A DNA stretch of 41,475 nucleotides from Erysipelotrichaceae bacterium (GCA_017431825.1 JAFRKI010000008.1:1-41475), one strand, 5' to 3'; numbered from the stretch's first letter, positions 16,752 through 25,078 are shown. Notes: generated by a model not told the origin, from the sequence alone. Program-made: numbers and translations.

Positions 16752-17618
16752 ATGAAGAAAAACAGTTTAGTCAGAGCGATCCTGACCTGCCTTGTGGTGA
16801 CCCTGTTTGCCAGTATGGCGATGGGGACAAAAATATACAGCCCCAATGACGCACAGCAACATAAAGAGATCGCCATTGATATCGATCCTTTTATGACAGA
16901 CGAAGAATATATAGAGTACTGTTACGGTATCAATTCCCGAATAGAGAGCTGTACCGGTACATGCCTGGCAAGGGAAGAAATGGCTGAGAAAGTGTATCAG
17001 TTTGAAAGCGTTCAGAAGAAATACAGCGGCGAATACAACGATATAGTGTTTCCAGGGGGAATACATTCTCAGGAAGAACCTTACGTGGAAAGCGGCAGTA
17101 TTTACAATCTTGATTTAAAACTTGTAACGCCTGGAAAACACGATCACGACGAAAACACCAGATATGAGATAAAAACGATCAGTGGTGAGCATTTCTTATA
17201 TGAAGGTCTGGAAGTCGTTGTCATGAAAGATACTTCAGCCTGTAATATTCCGGTTACTGCTTCTTTAACAGTAGATGCCTTTATGGGTGACTGGGTCAAT
17301 GAAGACGGTGAACGTCTGGTGTTGATGCACAGCGGAGAAACAGTGATCGAAAAATCACCTGATCTGTCCTGGTATGACGGTGAAATATCCTGCATTGAAT
17401 ACAAAGTTGACAAAATAACGTCTTCTAATACGCTGAAGCTTATCGGTATAACCAGCTGGGTAAGCAGTGAAGACACGCTTCACGCAGCACCCGGAGAAGA
17501 AGAGCGCAGACTTTCGCTTGATGCCTCTTCTGTAAGTGAAGAATACACTGCTACCAAGATCGAAAACGGTATCGTTACTGAGATGACAGACGGTACCTAT
17601 AATTACACAAGACAATAA
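16752..17618 (+). CDS. Exported mosaic protein 2 (domain B plus lipocalin-like C-terminus)
   Basis: 288 residues, unknown function. The signal peptide resembles that of protein 1. Domain B (about 60-180) carries SCTGTCLAREEMAEKVYQFE with Cys67 and Cys71, LVTPGKHDHDENTRYEI and VVVMKDTSACN. It reappears in the protein at 17,748. The C-terminal about 105 residues open with VDAFMGDWVNEDGERLVL and alternate like a beta-barrel; they may be a diverged copy of domain A. I place the start at the ATG at 16752, behind GGAGAAAG. The gene follows protein 1 with a 30-base gap. Confidence 0.75.
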   Translation: MKKNSLVRAILTCLVVTLFASMAMGTKIYSPNDAQQHKEIAIDIDPFMTDEEYIEYCYGINSRIESCTGTCLAREEMAEKVYQFESVQKKYSGEYNDIVFPGGIHSQEEPYVESGSIYNLDLKLVTPGKHDHDENTRYEIKTISGEHFLYEGLEVVVMKDTSACNIPVTASLTVDAFMGDWVNEDGERLVLMHSGETVIEKSPDLSWYDGEISCIEYKVDKITSSNTLKLIGITSWVSSEDTLHAAPGEEERRLSLDASSVSEEYTATKIENGIVTEMTDGTYNYTRQ

Positions 17619-17747
17619 ATCCGGATGATATGAATTAATCTGCGTTAATCCTTGGCCGCTTGATTAATTATCATAGATGTCAGTTCAACAGTTGATAAAG
17701 GAACATCATCTTAAAAAAGAATAATAAACATATAAGGAGACAGAAAT

Positions 17748-18542
17748 ATGAAAAGATGCATTAACCATTTGCCGGTAGTATTGCTTATAATCGGACTGAT
17801 AATCGTAACAGGATGTACGGCACCGACTGAAGGAGAGAGGAGACAGGCAACTTTAGAAGTGAACAGAGAGAAGCTTCATCTTGCCTTGGAAGCCTGCACC
17901 GGCACCTGCCTTACGAGGGAAGAGCTGGCTCAGCTGGTATATAACTATGAAAAGGTGCAGGAAAAATGGAGCGGTGCCGAGTTTGATGATTTTGAATTCA
18001 AGATACCTGAACTGCAGCTCGTCACACCGGGTGAACATAAACATGACGAGAACACCAGATATGAGATAACGATACTTGGCAAGGATGAAAACGGCTTTGA
18101 GACAGGACTTAAGGTCAGTGTCATGGAAGATACTTCCGCCTGCAAGTTCGAAGAGCCGGAAGGACTTCCGGTAGAGGAAATAGTAGGCACATATGTTGAC
18201 GAAGAGACGGTCTCCGTATACATGAAAGGCAAGGACGAGGACGAAGACTGGCAGGAAATAGACACAGCAGAAATAGCATATAAATTTACTGTTACTGCTT
18301 TAGAAGGCAACATGATCCGCATAGAAGTGGGAGGCGTTAAGTTCGGAGAAGGGGTTTACGATCCTTTGACCGGTGTCTGTGAATTCAAGGCGGCTCCTGA
18401 CATTTATGAGGCGCTTCACACAGAACCAAAGGATGTAACCGAGCGGTTTACTTTCTCAAAACATGACGGACAGGTTCAGTTTGAACTGATAACTGTCGGT
18501 CAGGAAGATGCTAAACCTACCGTAGTATTTAAGGTAGAATAA
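17748..18542 (+). CDS. Mosaic lipoprotein 3 (domain B fused to domain A)
   Basis: 264-residue lipoprotein (lipobox IVTGC, Cys23). Residues about 48-140 are domain B (ACTGTCLTREELAQLVYNYE with Cys50 and Cys54, LVTPGEHKHDENTRYEI, VSVMEDTSACK). Residues about 143-264 are domain A (LPVEEIVGTY, VYMKGKDEDEDW, VKFGEGVYDPLTGVCEFKAA, FSKHDGQVQFELITV). It thus joins in one chain the domains carried separately by the two preceding genes. The conserved Cys pairs and His/Asp-rich HKHDEN may form a disulfide or metal site, but this is inference. AAGGAGA lies before ATG. It has a 129-base gap from protein 2 and may be transcribed separately. Confidence 0.75.
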   Translation: MKRCINHLPVVLLIIGLIIVTGCTAPTEGERRQATLEVNREKLHLALEACTGTCLTREELAQLVYNYEKVQEKWSGAEFDDFEFKIPELQLVTPGEHKHDENTRYEITILGKDENGFETGLKVSVMEDTSACKFEEPEGLPVEEIVGTYVDEETVSVYMKGKDEDEDWQEIDTAEIAYKFTVTALEGNMIRIEVGGVKFGEGVYDPLTGVCEFKAAPDIYEALHTEPKDVTERFTFSKHDGQVQFELITVGQEDAKPTVVFKVE

Positions 18543-18571
18543 CTGATACACGCAGAATGATTCGGAATCAC

Positions 18572-18599
18572 AAACAGGATCTTAAGGATCCTGTTTTTG
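18572..18599 (+). terminator. Terminator fused to the next gene's -10 box
   Basis: Perfect 10-bp stem AAACAGGATC/GATCCTGTTT with a 5-base loop, T-run, then TATAAT at 18600. Confidence 0.85.
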
Positions 18600-18605
18600 T
18601 ATAAT
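18600..18605 (+). promoter_or_regulatory. -10 box of the 18,660 gene
   Basis: TATAAT directly following the terminator U-tract and G, about 55 bases before the start codon. No -35 consensus. Confidence 0.6.
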
Positions 18606-18659
18606 GGAAAGAGACAAGATAACAGACAGATCAAGAAAACTGGCAGACAGGAGAAGAAT

Positions 18660-19271
18660 ATGGCTGAAAGATTCAATACGAAAGAACGCCGGAAGGAACT
18701 GCTGAAAGCCATCAACGAATGGCGCAGCATAAGGAAAGTCAAAGACGTCATCAGTAATGAATTCATGGAAGACGGCAAGGGAGTTATCCACGTCAATGCG
18801 GAGGAACTGTACAACCCCATGTCCGTCGGCAATTTCCGTCAGCTGAACAGCGATATCTTTGATTACATAGAGTATGCCGCAAATCTTCTGCCTTCCATGA
18901 TGCCGTTAAGGATCACCTTTCATGGTGTAAAGGAAGAGGACAGGGAAAACGTTCCGTATCTGTTCAAGCTGCACTATGAGCTGGATATGCAGGATCTTTT
19001 CTGGGATAAGCGTACTACGGGTATAAAGATGCTGTACATGACTCTGATCGGCGTGATGTTCGTGGTGCTGGCCCTGGCTCTGACCTTTGCCGGAAAAGGC
19101 GATCTGTTCCGGGAGATCTTCGGTATCTTCGGATCCTACTGTCTTTGTGAAGCGGCGGGCTGTTACTTCGTGGAACGCAGGCAGATCAACAGAGACCTGC
19201 TGGAAGCGGCCCGGTTTCAGACGGCCGAACTCGTGTTTGAAGACGGAAAAGATGATGACAGACAATGTTAA
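18660..19271 (+). CDS. Membrane protein with cytosolic N-terminal domain
   Basis: 203 residues. A charged cytosolic region (about 1-115) is followed by two membrane segments (MLYMTLIGVMFVVLALALTF and EIFGIFGSYCLCEAAGCYFV) and a polar tail. Not recognised. I chose the ATG at 18660 because of CAGGAGA just upstream. It is followed by a membrane-anchored XRE regulator and a small conserved protein on the same strand, possibly one operon concerned with an envelope signal. Confidence 0.65.
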   Translation: MAERFNTKERRKELLKAINEWRSIRKVKDVISNEFMEDGKGVIHVNAEELYNPMSVGNFRQLNSDIFDYIEYAANLLPSMMPLRITFHGVKEEDRENVPYLFKLHYELDMQDLFWDKRTTGIKMLYMTLIGVMFVVLALALTFAGKGDLFREIFGIFGSYCLCEAAGCYFVERRQINRDLLEAARFQTAELVFEDGKDDDRQC

Positions 19272-19336
19272 AACGCATTGCTTGTGGCAACGGGAAAGAC
19301 CCCGATAAAATCCTGTTGAAAGGAGGAAATGACTGA

Positions 19337-19849
19337 ATGCTGAAAGACAATATCAGGTCATTAAGAAAAGAAAAAGGACTTTCTCAGGAAGAACTGGCTG
19401 TAAAGCTGAACGTCGTAAGACAGACGGTATCAAAGTGGGAACAGGGCTTATCCGTTCCCGATGCGGAGCTGCTGGTATCATTGGCGGAAGCATTTGACGT
19501 TCCCGTAAGCACACTGTTGGGTGAAAGCATAAGCGAAGAAGAGGAGCACGATCACTTAAAGGAGATCGCCGAAAAACTGGAAGTGGTCAATGCCCAGCTG
19601 GCCAGAAACAGCGAGAACAGAAGGAAGACATGGCATATCATATTCATGGCGTTCTGTATCGTGATCCTGGCGGTCTTCCTGGTCCTGGCATCGTTGGGCA
19701 ATTCCTATATGGAATGGAATTACAGCGATCCGGAACTGGCTGTGCTGGGAACAGGCATCCATGCCTTCATATGGGTCTTCGTGAGGATCGCACCGTTTGC
19801 CCTGCTGGGTTCGATCATCGGTGTCTTCATGACAAGAAAGAGACAGTAA
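19337..19849 (+). CDS. Membrane-anchored XRE-family regulator
   Basis: 170 residues. The N-terminal helix-turn-helix (1-66: IRSLRKEKGLSQEELAVKLN, VVRQTVSKWEQGLSVPDAEL) is followed by an acidic linker, an amphipathic helix and two membrane segments (HIIFMAFCIVILAVFLVLAS and FVRIAPFALLGSIIGVFM). This architecture is common in Bacillota, where a DNA-binding domain is tethered to the membrane and probably senses an envelope or membrane-protein cue. AAAGGAGG precedes the ATG. The membrane protein just upstream is a plausible partner. Confidence 0.88.
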   Translation: MLKDNIRSLRKEKGLSQEELAVKLNVVRQTVSKWEQGLSVPDAELLVSLAEAFDVPVSTLLGESISEEEEHDHLKEIAEKLEVVNAQLARNSENRRKTWHIIFMAFCIVILAVFLVLASLGNSYMEWNYSDPELAVLGTGIHAFIWVFVRIAPFALLGSIIGVFMTRKRQ

Positions 19850-19892
19850 GCCGGATCTGTAATTACGGAATGTCCGGCGGAAAGGACAGGTA

Positions 19893-20108
19893 ATGAAGTT
19901 ATTCAGAAAGGAAAAAGCCGTCATTACATATGACCCCGAGACTCAGTATGCGGTCATCAGAAGCTCGATCTGTACCGGAGAAAAGGCTGCCGGCTTCAAG
20001 GATAAAAAGACGGGTCACTTTACGGAGGTGATGCTGATAAGCTCTCCGGCTGATGAAAAACACTTTAAGGAAATGTATGGGCTGGATAGCGTCAAAGTAG
20101 AATACTGA
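19893..20108 (+). CDS. Small conserved protein
   Basis: 71 residues, cytosolic: FRKEKAVITYDPETQYAVIR, then SSICTGEKAAGFKDKKTGHF. It resembles a widespread small-protein family of gut Bacillota (often given misleading enzyme names) with no established function. One Cys lies in the conserved SSICTGE turn. GGAAAGGA is upstream. It is the last gene before the structured leader of the GNAT gene. Confidence 0.7.
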   Translation: MKLFRKEKAVITYDPETQYAVIRSSICTGEKAAGFKDKKTGHFTEVMLISSPADEKHFKEMYGLDSVKVEY

Positions 20109-20261
20109 CACCGTACAGATAAATGACCGGTTGAGTATTATGAGCATTGTTTAATACGAGGACCGATATAAGCCGGATGTAAATTAAAGGAAAGGATCAG
20201 AAAACCTGCTTTTATATTATTTTGTTATTGAATTGTTATAGAATTAAATCAGTATATAGGT

Positions 20262-20394
20262 CACCGGAGGATAGTGTGCCGTAGCACAGGGGATCGTAGA
20301 CATTATATGTTTGCAGGCCGCCTATCGGATAAGGTGTCGAGTGAGCTCGGTTATTGCCGGGTTTTTCTTTTCCCGGCCGACAGGAGGCAAGTAA
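20262..20394 (+). ncRNA. Structured leader RNA upstream of GNAT gene (riboswitch-like)
   Basis: Hand-folded. CACC (20262-20265) pairs with GGTG (20333-20336) and GATAG (20270-20274) with CTATC (20322-20326). Together these close a multi-branch loop holding hairpins TGTGC-cgta-GCACA (20275-20288) and GTAGACAT-tat-ATGTTTGC (20296-20314). Downstream are CGAG-tgag-CTCG (20338-20349) and GCCGGG/CCCGGC (20356-20377). TGTCG (20335-20339) can pair with CGACA (20378-20382), which both competes with the first helix and abuts the AGGAGG ribosome-binding site (20382-20387). I cannot match it to a riboswitch class I know. No confident promoter is seen, though TATAGA lies at 20237. Confidence 0.5.
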
Positions 20395-20952
20395 ATGAAA
20401 AAGATAGAAGCAAAGCTTCTTCCGCTTGAAGAAGATGACAGGGAACGGTTTATTAAAGACAATCAGTGGGCTTTCAAATACGGTTCCACGATAGAGTTCG
20501 GAATGCGTAATGATGAATTTGAAGAGGACAACGAAACCATATCCAGAAAGACCATTGAGAACAGCATCGATCACGGTGAGGCTTACAGGATCGTTTCTGA
20601 CGGGAAGAAAGCAGGAGGCATCATCGTCAGCACCGATAAAGATCACGGTGAACTGGAAATACTATTTATCGATCCCGAATATCACAGCAAAGGAATCGGA
20701 CAGGCAGCCTGGTTTGAAATGGAAAAGCTTCATCCTGAAGTGAAGACATGGGAAACGCTGACTCCATACTTTGAAACAAGGAACATCCATTTCTATGTCA
20801 ATAAGCTGGGATTTCGTATCGTGGAATTCTTCAATCCCTTCCATCCGGAACCCGATCGTTCCGACGATGAGTCCTGGGCCGATGAGGAAGATTATGATGA
20901 TCCGTCACATGGAACAGGACTTGATTTCCGATTCGAAAAGAAGATCTTCTGA
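20395..20952 (+). CDS. GNAT-family N-acetyltransferase
   Basis: 185-residue acetyltransferase. The GNAT core is clear: GEAYRIVSDGKKAGGIIVST, ELEILFIDPEYHSKGIGQAA (the acetyl-CoA loop is usually Q/RxxGxG/A; here HSKGIG) and the C-terminal FYVNKLGFRIVEFFNPF. The substrate is unknown. The tail is very acidic (SDDESWADEEDYDD). AGGAGG is 7 bases before the ATG and lies within the structured leader, so translation may be gated by RNA folding. Confidence 0.88.
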   Translation: MKKIEAKLLPLEEDDRERFIKDNQWAFKYGSTIEFGMRNDEFEEDNETISRKTIENSIDHGEAYRIVSDGKKAGGIIVSTDKDHGELEILFIDPEYHSKGIGQAAWFEMEKLHPEVKTWETLTPYFETRNIHFYVNKLGFRIVEFFNPFHPEPDRSDDESWADEEDYDDPSHGTGLDFRFEKKIF

Positions 20953-20969
20953 TGCGGTTTCCGGTATCA

Positions 20970-20993
20970 AAGGCTCCTAAGCAGAGCCTTTTT
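20970..20993 (+). terminator. Terminator after the GNAT gene
   Basis: AAGGCTC-ctaagca-GAGCCTT followed by TTT. TATAAT follows at 21001. Confidence 0.8.
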
Positions 20994-21000
20994 CGTGCTG

Positions 21001-21006
21001 TATAAT
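21001..21006 (+). promoter_or_regulatory. -10 box of the clostripain-like gene
   Basis: TATAAT eight bases after the preceding terminator's U-tract, 46 bases before the start codon. Confidence 0.55.
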
Positions 21007-21051
21007 GGTTATGTAAAACAGCCTTATTGCGACTTTGAAAGGACAATCGAT

Positions 21052-23697
21052 ATGCTTTGGATCTACTATTTCACAAAACCCGCATTCTGGATCATTCCCT
21101 GGATAGTGCAGGCGATCGGCTATTACGGCGTACTGCGCAAGATGGGAGAGAAAGGCCTGCGTGCGGTCATTCCGTTTCTGGCGGAAAAGAAAATAGCGAG
21201 CATACTGTTTGTGAACAAGCGGTCATTCTGGCATCCGTTCATCATGGCCTCCGTCTTTGTCTGTACGGGCTTCTATCTGCGTTCATCAGGAGAAGGCATG
21301 GCAACGGTCGTCGGCATGATCATGTGCCTTCTGGGCCTGCTGGCATACGGATTCTTCCTGATCAGGCTTTATATGCGGCTGTGCAAGTCGTTCCATAAGA
21401 AGTTCCTGTTCAAGGTCGGAATGATCATGCTTCCGGCTCTGTTCCTGATCCTGCTTTCCCGTAAGAAAGAAGTATTCTACGGTGCGGAGGGCATCCGGGG
21501 AAAGAAGATAGAGAATAAAATACTCAGAACAGTCTACGATATTTTCCGGGAGCTGTTCTTTGCGGCTGAAATGATCGGCGTAACCTTCGCTGTCGGCTTC
21601 GTGATGCTGAAGATGTATATGCCAAGGCCTGTCGTCATGCTGATGCATCACGATCTTAACGAACAGATCGCTAACATTGAAAGCGATGGCAGCATCATCA
21701 CCCGCAAGGAAAGCATGGGTGACGACTATGTGCTCCTGGACGAGATCCCGACAGGACGTGACTATTACTTTCCTGATCATTCAAAAGACAGGAACGTCGT
21801 CGTTCTGACATATGTCATCGGTTCCAACCTGGAAAATCAGGTCGGTCTGGCCTCCATGAACATCACCCAGATGAAGGATGCGACGAAACAGGGCCCGAAT
21901 CTCAAGTTCGTCATGGAAGCCGGCGGTTCCAACCGCTGGTTCACTTCCGGCATCAAGAATAAATCAGTCGGCAGATACGTCATCGAAAACGGCAAGGTCA
22001 CCCTGGTGGAAAGCCTGGACGATACGGTCTCAATGTCCCAGGAAAAGGAACTTGAAGAATTCCTGAACTGGGCAAAGGAAAACTATCCGGCAGACCGGTA
22101 TATGCTGGTGCTCTGGGACCACGGCGGCGGGCTGGGATCCGGATACGGACAGGATGACCTCAACAAGCGCGAAGACAACAGGTATGGCACTCTGATGGTC
22201 AGCGAGATCGAAGAGGCCATAAAGCAGTCGGGAATGAAATTCGACCTGATCGGCTTCGATGCCTGCCTGATGCAGAACGTGGAGACAGCCAAGGTGCTGG
22301 AACCGTATGCGGATTATTATCTTGCATCTGAAGAGACCGAGAGCGGCTACGGCTGGTACTATACTTCAGCCTTCGGCATGCTGGCGAAAGATCCGACGAT
22401 AAGCACGGAAGATTTCGGCAGGGAGCTCATCTCCATATTCGACGTATACAACACGACTCTAAAAAACGGCAAGCCGCAGCCGGAAACCACCCTGTCCCTG
22501 ATCGATCTGACCAGGATCAGACCGGCTTTCGACAAACTGGCTGAACTCTATATGAGGGAAAACATGGCCATCAAGGCTGATCCGGCTGATTATACAGACA
22601 TCTCCCTGGCAGCACGAAAGTCATATATCTTTGATAACCAGGAACAGATCGACCTGATCGATTATCTGTCTCAGCTTGACGGATCAGATTACGACGATAC
22701 GATCTGTTCACCGGAAGAGCTTAACAAGATCATCAATTACTTCAAGGCAGCCATCGTCTACAGGAATGCGGTATCCAACGACGGCATCAACGGTCTGGCA
22801 CTGACCTTCCCTTATGACAGCATCGCTTCCTATAAATATGAACGAGATCAGTATGACCGTTTCATCATGACGGCTGCCAAGCAGTTCTATGACGACTACT
22901 TCAGCATCATGGCTTATATCCATAAAGACGAGTACTCCAAGCCGGTCGAAGTCTTCGGTGTTCCGATCATAGACGGAACGGACTACACGAAAGAAGACTG
23001 GTATGTGGAGGGCTTTGAGAATTATGTGGATGCACCGGCAATCACCGACATACCGCTGATCGAAACGGAATACGGCTGGCAGCTGGAGCTTCCGGATTCC
23101 GTCTGGAGGATCATCGCCGATTCCCAGCAGACCGCTTATCAGAAGAGCGAAGACGGCTGGCGTTATCTCGGTCGTGATGTTGCCGGAAGCCTGGATGAAA
23201 ACGATCATCCGATGATCTCCACTGACGGCACCTGGATCCATATCAACGATCAGCTTGTCTGCTACGAAGCGGAACCGGCCGTCAGCGGTGACGAGGGCGT
23301 TACCTACAAAGGCACCGTAAAGGCCATGCTGAACGACGAGACGAAGATAATCCTGAAGATCGAATGGGATCCGATCACCGAAGATACCGGACTGGAAGTC
23401 TACGGACATGTGGTCGGTTATACTTTTGCGGACAACGAAACATCCTACATGGAAAAAGGCCTGCAGGAGATCAAGCCGGGCGATACGCTGCAGTTCCTCT
23501 TTGACTACTATGATGAAGAAGGAAAACTCATAAAGACCGAAGTCTATGGCAATAAGGTCCACGCTTCTTCGATGGCAGCTCTCAAAGTCGAAGACAAGCC
23601 GTTGGGCGAATGTGATCTGCGTTACGGCATAATCCTGACCGATGTCTATCAGCGTGACTTCGTTACGGAGATGATCGAAAGCCATATCGGGGGATAA
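21052..23697 (+). CDS. Membrane-tethered clostripain-like (C11) cysteine protease
   Basis: 881 residues. The N-terminal about 200 residues have four or five membrane segments (WIIPWIVQAIGYYGVL, FIMASVFVCTGFYL, GMIMCLLGLLAYGFFLIRLY, VGMIMLPALFLILL, AEMIGVTFAVGFVML). Next comes the C11 peptidase domain: the block VVVLTYVIGSNLE, catalytic His357 in LWDHGGGLGSGYG and nucleophile Cys405 in GFDACLMQNVETAK. The last about 250 residues are beta-rich. Clostripain cleaves after Arg, but specificity here is unknown. The protease domain should face outward. I place the start at the ATG at 21052, behind AAAGGA. Confidence 0.9.
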   Translation: MLWIYYFTKPAFWIIPWIVQAIGYYGVLRKMGEKGLRAVIPFLAEKKIASILFVNKRSFWHPFIMASVFVCTGFYLRSSGEGMATVVGMIMCLLGLLAYGFFLIRLYMRLCKSFHKKFLFKVGMIMLPALFLILLSRKKEVFYGAEGIRGKKIENKILRTVYDIFRELFFAAEMIGVTFAVGFVMLKMYMPRPVVMLMHHDLNEQIANIESDGSIITRKESMGDDYVLLDEIPTGRDYYFPDHSKDRNVVVLTYVIGSNLENQVGLASMNITQMKDATKQGPNLKFVMEAGGSNRWFTSGIKNKSVGRYVIENGKVTLVESLDDTVSMSQEKELEEFLNWAKENYPADRYMLVLWDHGGGLGSGYGQDDLNKREDNRYGTLMVSEIEEAIKQSGMKFDLIGFDACLMQNVETAKVLEPYADYYLASEETESGYGWYYTSAFGMLAKDPTISTEDFGRELISIFDVYNTTLKNGKPQPETTLSLIDLTRIRPAFDKLAELYMRENMAIKADPADYTDISLAARKSYIFDNQEQIDLIDYLSQLDGSDYDDTICSPEELNKIINYFKAAIVYRNAVSNDGINGLALTFPYDSIASYKYERDQYDRFIMTAAKQFYDDYFSIMAYIHKDEYSKPVEVFGVPIIDGTDYTKEDWYVEGFENYVDAPAITDIPLIETEYGWQLELPDSVWRIIADSQQTAYQKSEDGWRYLGRDVAGSLDENDHPMISTDGTWIHINDQLVCYEAEPAVSGDEGVTYKGTVKAMLNDETKIILKIEWDPITEDTGLEVYGHVVGYTFADNETSYMEKGLQEIKPGDTLQFLFDYYDEEGKLIKTEVYGNKVHASSMAALKVEDKPLGECDLRYGIILTDVYQRDFVTEMIESHIGG

Positions 23698-23736
23698 CAG
23701 CCGTGTGACGGGCTGTGTTTATAAAGGTGACAGACT

Positions 23737-24036
23737 ATGGAAAACGAGAAGAACTTTGACTTGCGTGTGATATCGAATCAGGCAAGATTCGGCTGCGGTT
23801 TTCAGACGATAAACGGGGAGAAGCAGTATTTTGCCTGGCACGGTTATCCGAACCGGAACGACGATTTTATAACGACCAGCGAGATCAGTCAGGATGAGTA
23901 CGACAGGATCAACGAAGAGTATCCGGAAGAGATAATTGCCGACTGGGATACTGCGGAAGTATTCCGGCAGAAATATGTCGAGGGACATCCGGTGATCATG
24001 GAAGGATGGAATCGGCTTCCAAGGAGAGAAGAATGA
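23737..24036 (+). CDS. Small hypothetical protein
   Basis: 99 residues, cytosolic, unrecognised (QARFGCGFQTINGEKQYFAW, HGYPNRNDDFITTSE). AAAGGTG lies upstream of the ATG. Its stop overlaps the next start (ATGA), so it forms an operon with the next small gene and the dehydratase-like gene. Confidence 0.65.
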   Translation: MENEKNFDLRVISNQARFGCGFQTINGEKQYFAWHGYPNRNDDFITTSEISQDEYDRINEEYPEEIIADWDTAEVFRQKYVEGHPVIMEGWNRLPRREE

Positions 24037-24254
24037 TATATAAAGGCGTATCATGCAGACTGGCCACATACCGGATAATGGGTGAAGACAGACCGGCTCT
24101 TTTCTACATCGATGCACCGGATCAGCAGACGGTGTTTGATGCCGGATTCAGCGAAGTGCACTACGGTCTCTGGGCCAGGATCCTTACAGATGAGGAATAC
24201 GCGGAAATCATGGAAGATACGGAAAGGGAAGACCGCGATGAAAAGATCCGGTAA
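24033..24254 (+). CDS. Small hypothetical protein
   Basis: 73 residues, unrecognised (YKGVSCRLATYRIMGEDRPA, YGLWARILTDEEYAEIMED). I use the ATG at 24033 because AAGGAGA is a few bases upstream and the ATGA overlap is typical. Its 3' end overlaps the dehydratase-like gene by 17 bases. Both proteins of this pair contain a WxG/YGLW-type turn and an acidic C-terminus, but I see no clear homology. Confidence 0.65.
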   Translation: MIYKGVSCRLATYRIMGEDRPALFYIDAPDQQTVFDAGFSEVHYGLWARILTDEEYAEIMEDTEREDRDEKIR

Positions 24255-25026
24255 AATAACGGTCCTGCTCATCCTTCTGCTTATTATCGGAGGGGTATTC
24301 GGATATAAGGCATATAACGATCCTTTAAACAGGATCAAAAGAACAGGAGTCATCAGAGTAGGTACGACCGGCGATTATCTGCCGATGTCATATTACAGAG
24401 AAGATACGGAAAAGTATGTGGGTTTTGATGTGGAACTGGTTCAGGATCTGGCCGATGATCTCGGTGTGGAAACAGAATATGTGAAGACTTCCTGGCCGGC
24501 ACTGATGGAAGATACCCTGAACGGGAAATTCGATATTGCGATCTGCGGCATCACGATAACCGAAGACAGGAAAGAAACGGCCCTGATGTCTGATGCGTAT
24601 CTTGAAAACGGCAAGACGATACTGATAAGGATCGAGGATATCGATAAGTACAAGGCCCTCGATGACATCAATAAGGAAGAAGTCAGGGTCATGGTCAATC
24701 CCGGCGGACTTAACGAAAGATTTGCCAGAGAATACCTTCCGCAAGCCACGCTGATCATTCATGAAAACAATGCGGAAATACCTTTCCTGATCGGAGACGG
24801 TGAAGCGGATGTCATGATCACCGAAATCATGGAGGCCGCGTATTATGTGACCGTCGATGACAGACTGGCAGCACCGCTGATCAGCGAACCGTTCACTCAC
24901 GGCGAACTGGGCATCCTGCTCCCTAAGGGATATGACAGCGTACTGAATTACGTCAACGGATTCATTGAAAGAGAAAGAGAAAACGGCAGACTGGATGCAC
25001 TGGCCACCAGCTATTATTTCCGTTAA
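24238..25026 (+). CDS. Cyclohexadienyl-dehydratase (PheC)-like solute-binding protein
   Basis: 262 residues of the periplasmic binding protein type II fold, with an N-terminal membrane anchor (TVLLILLLIIGGVFGYKAY) and no lipobox Cys. The sequence closely follows PheC: VIRVGTTGDYLPMSYY, YVGFDVELVQDLADDLGVE, TSWPALMEDTLNGKFDIAIC, NPGGLNERFAREYLPQA and ADVMITEIMEAAYY. PheC converts prephenate or arogenate to phenylpyruvate or phenylalanine outside the membrane. The fold is also used by amino-acid-binding proteins, so the call is family-level. No ABC transporter genes are near. Cotranscribed with two small unknown proteins. Confidence 0.75.
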   Translation: MKRSGKITVLLILLLIIGGVFGYKAYNDPLNRIKRTGVIRVGTTGDYLPMSYYREDTEKYVGFDVELVQDLADDLGVETEYVKTSWPALMEDTLNGKFDIAICGITITEDRKETALMSDAYLENGKTILIRIEDIDKYKALDDINKEEVRVMVNPGGLNERFAREYLPQATLIIHENNAEIPFLIGDGEADVMITEIMEAAYYVTVDDRLAAPLISEPFTHGELGILLPKGYDSVLNYVNGFIERERENGRLDALATSYYFR

Positions 25027-25052
25027 ACTATAACGCTTATACACAGACAAGT

Positions 25053-25078
25053 AACAGGGCCCTATGGTCCTGTTTTTG
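25053..25078 (+). terminator. Terminator fused to the next gene's -10 box
   Basis: AACAGGGCC-ctat-GGTCCTGTT (one G-T pair) followed by TTTG. TATAAT at 25079 follows at once. Near-identical to those at 6,541 and 18,572. Confidence 0.8.

Noticed and set aside
22708..23685. 325-codon antisense frame opposite the clostripain-like gene
   Set aside because: No ribosome-binding site and no motif; the plus strand carries the catalytic residues.
24238..25026. Amino-acid ABC transporter
   Set aside because: Only the binding fold is present, and the motifs follow PheC; there are no transporter genes.
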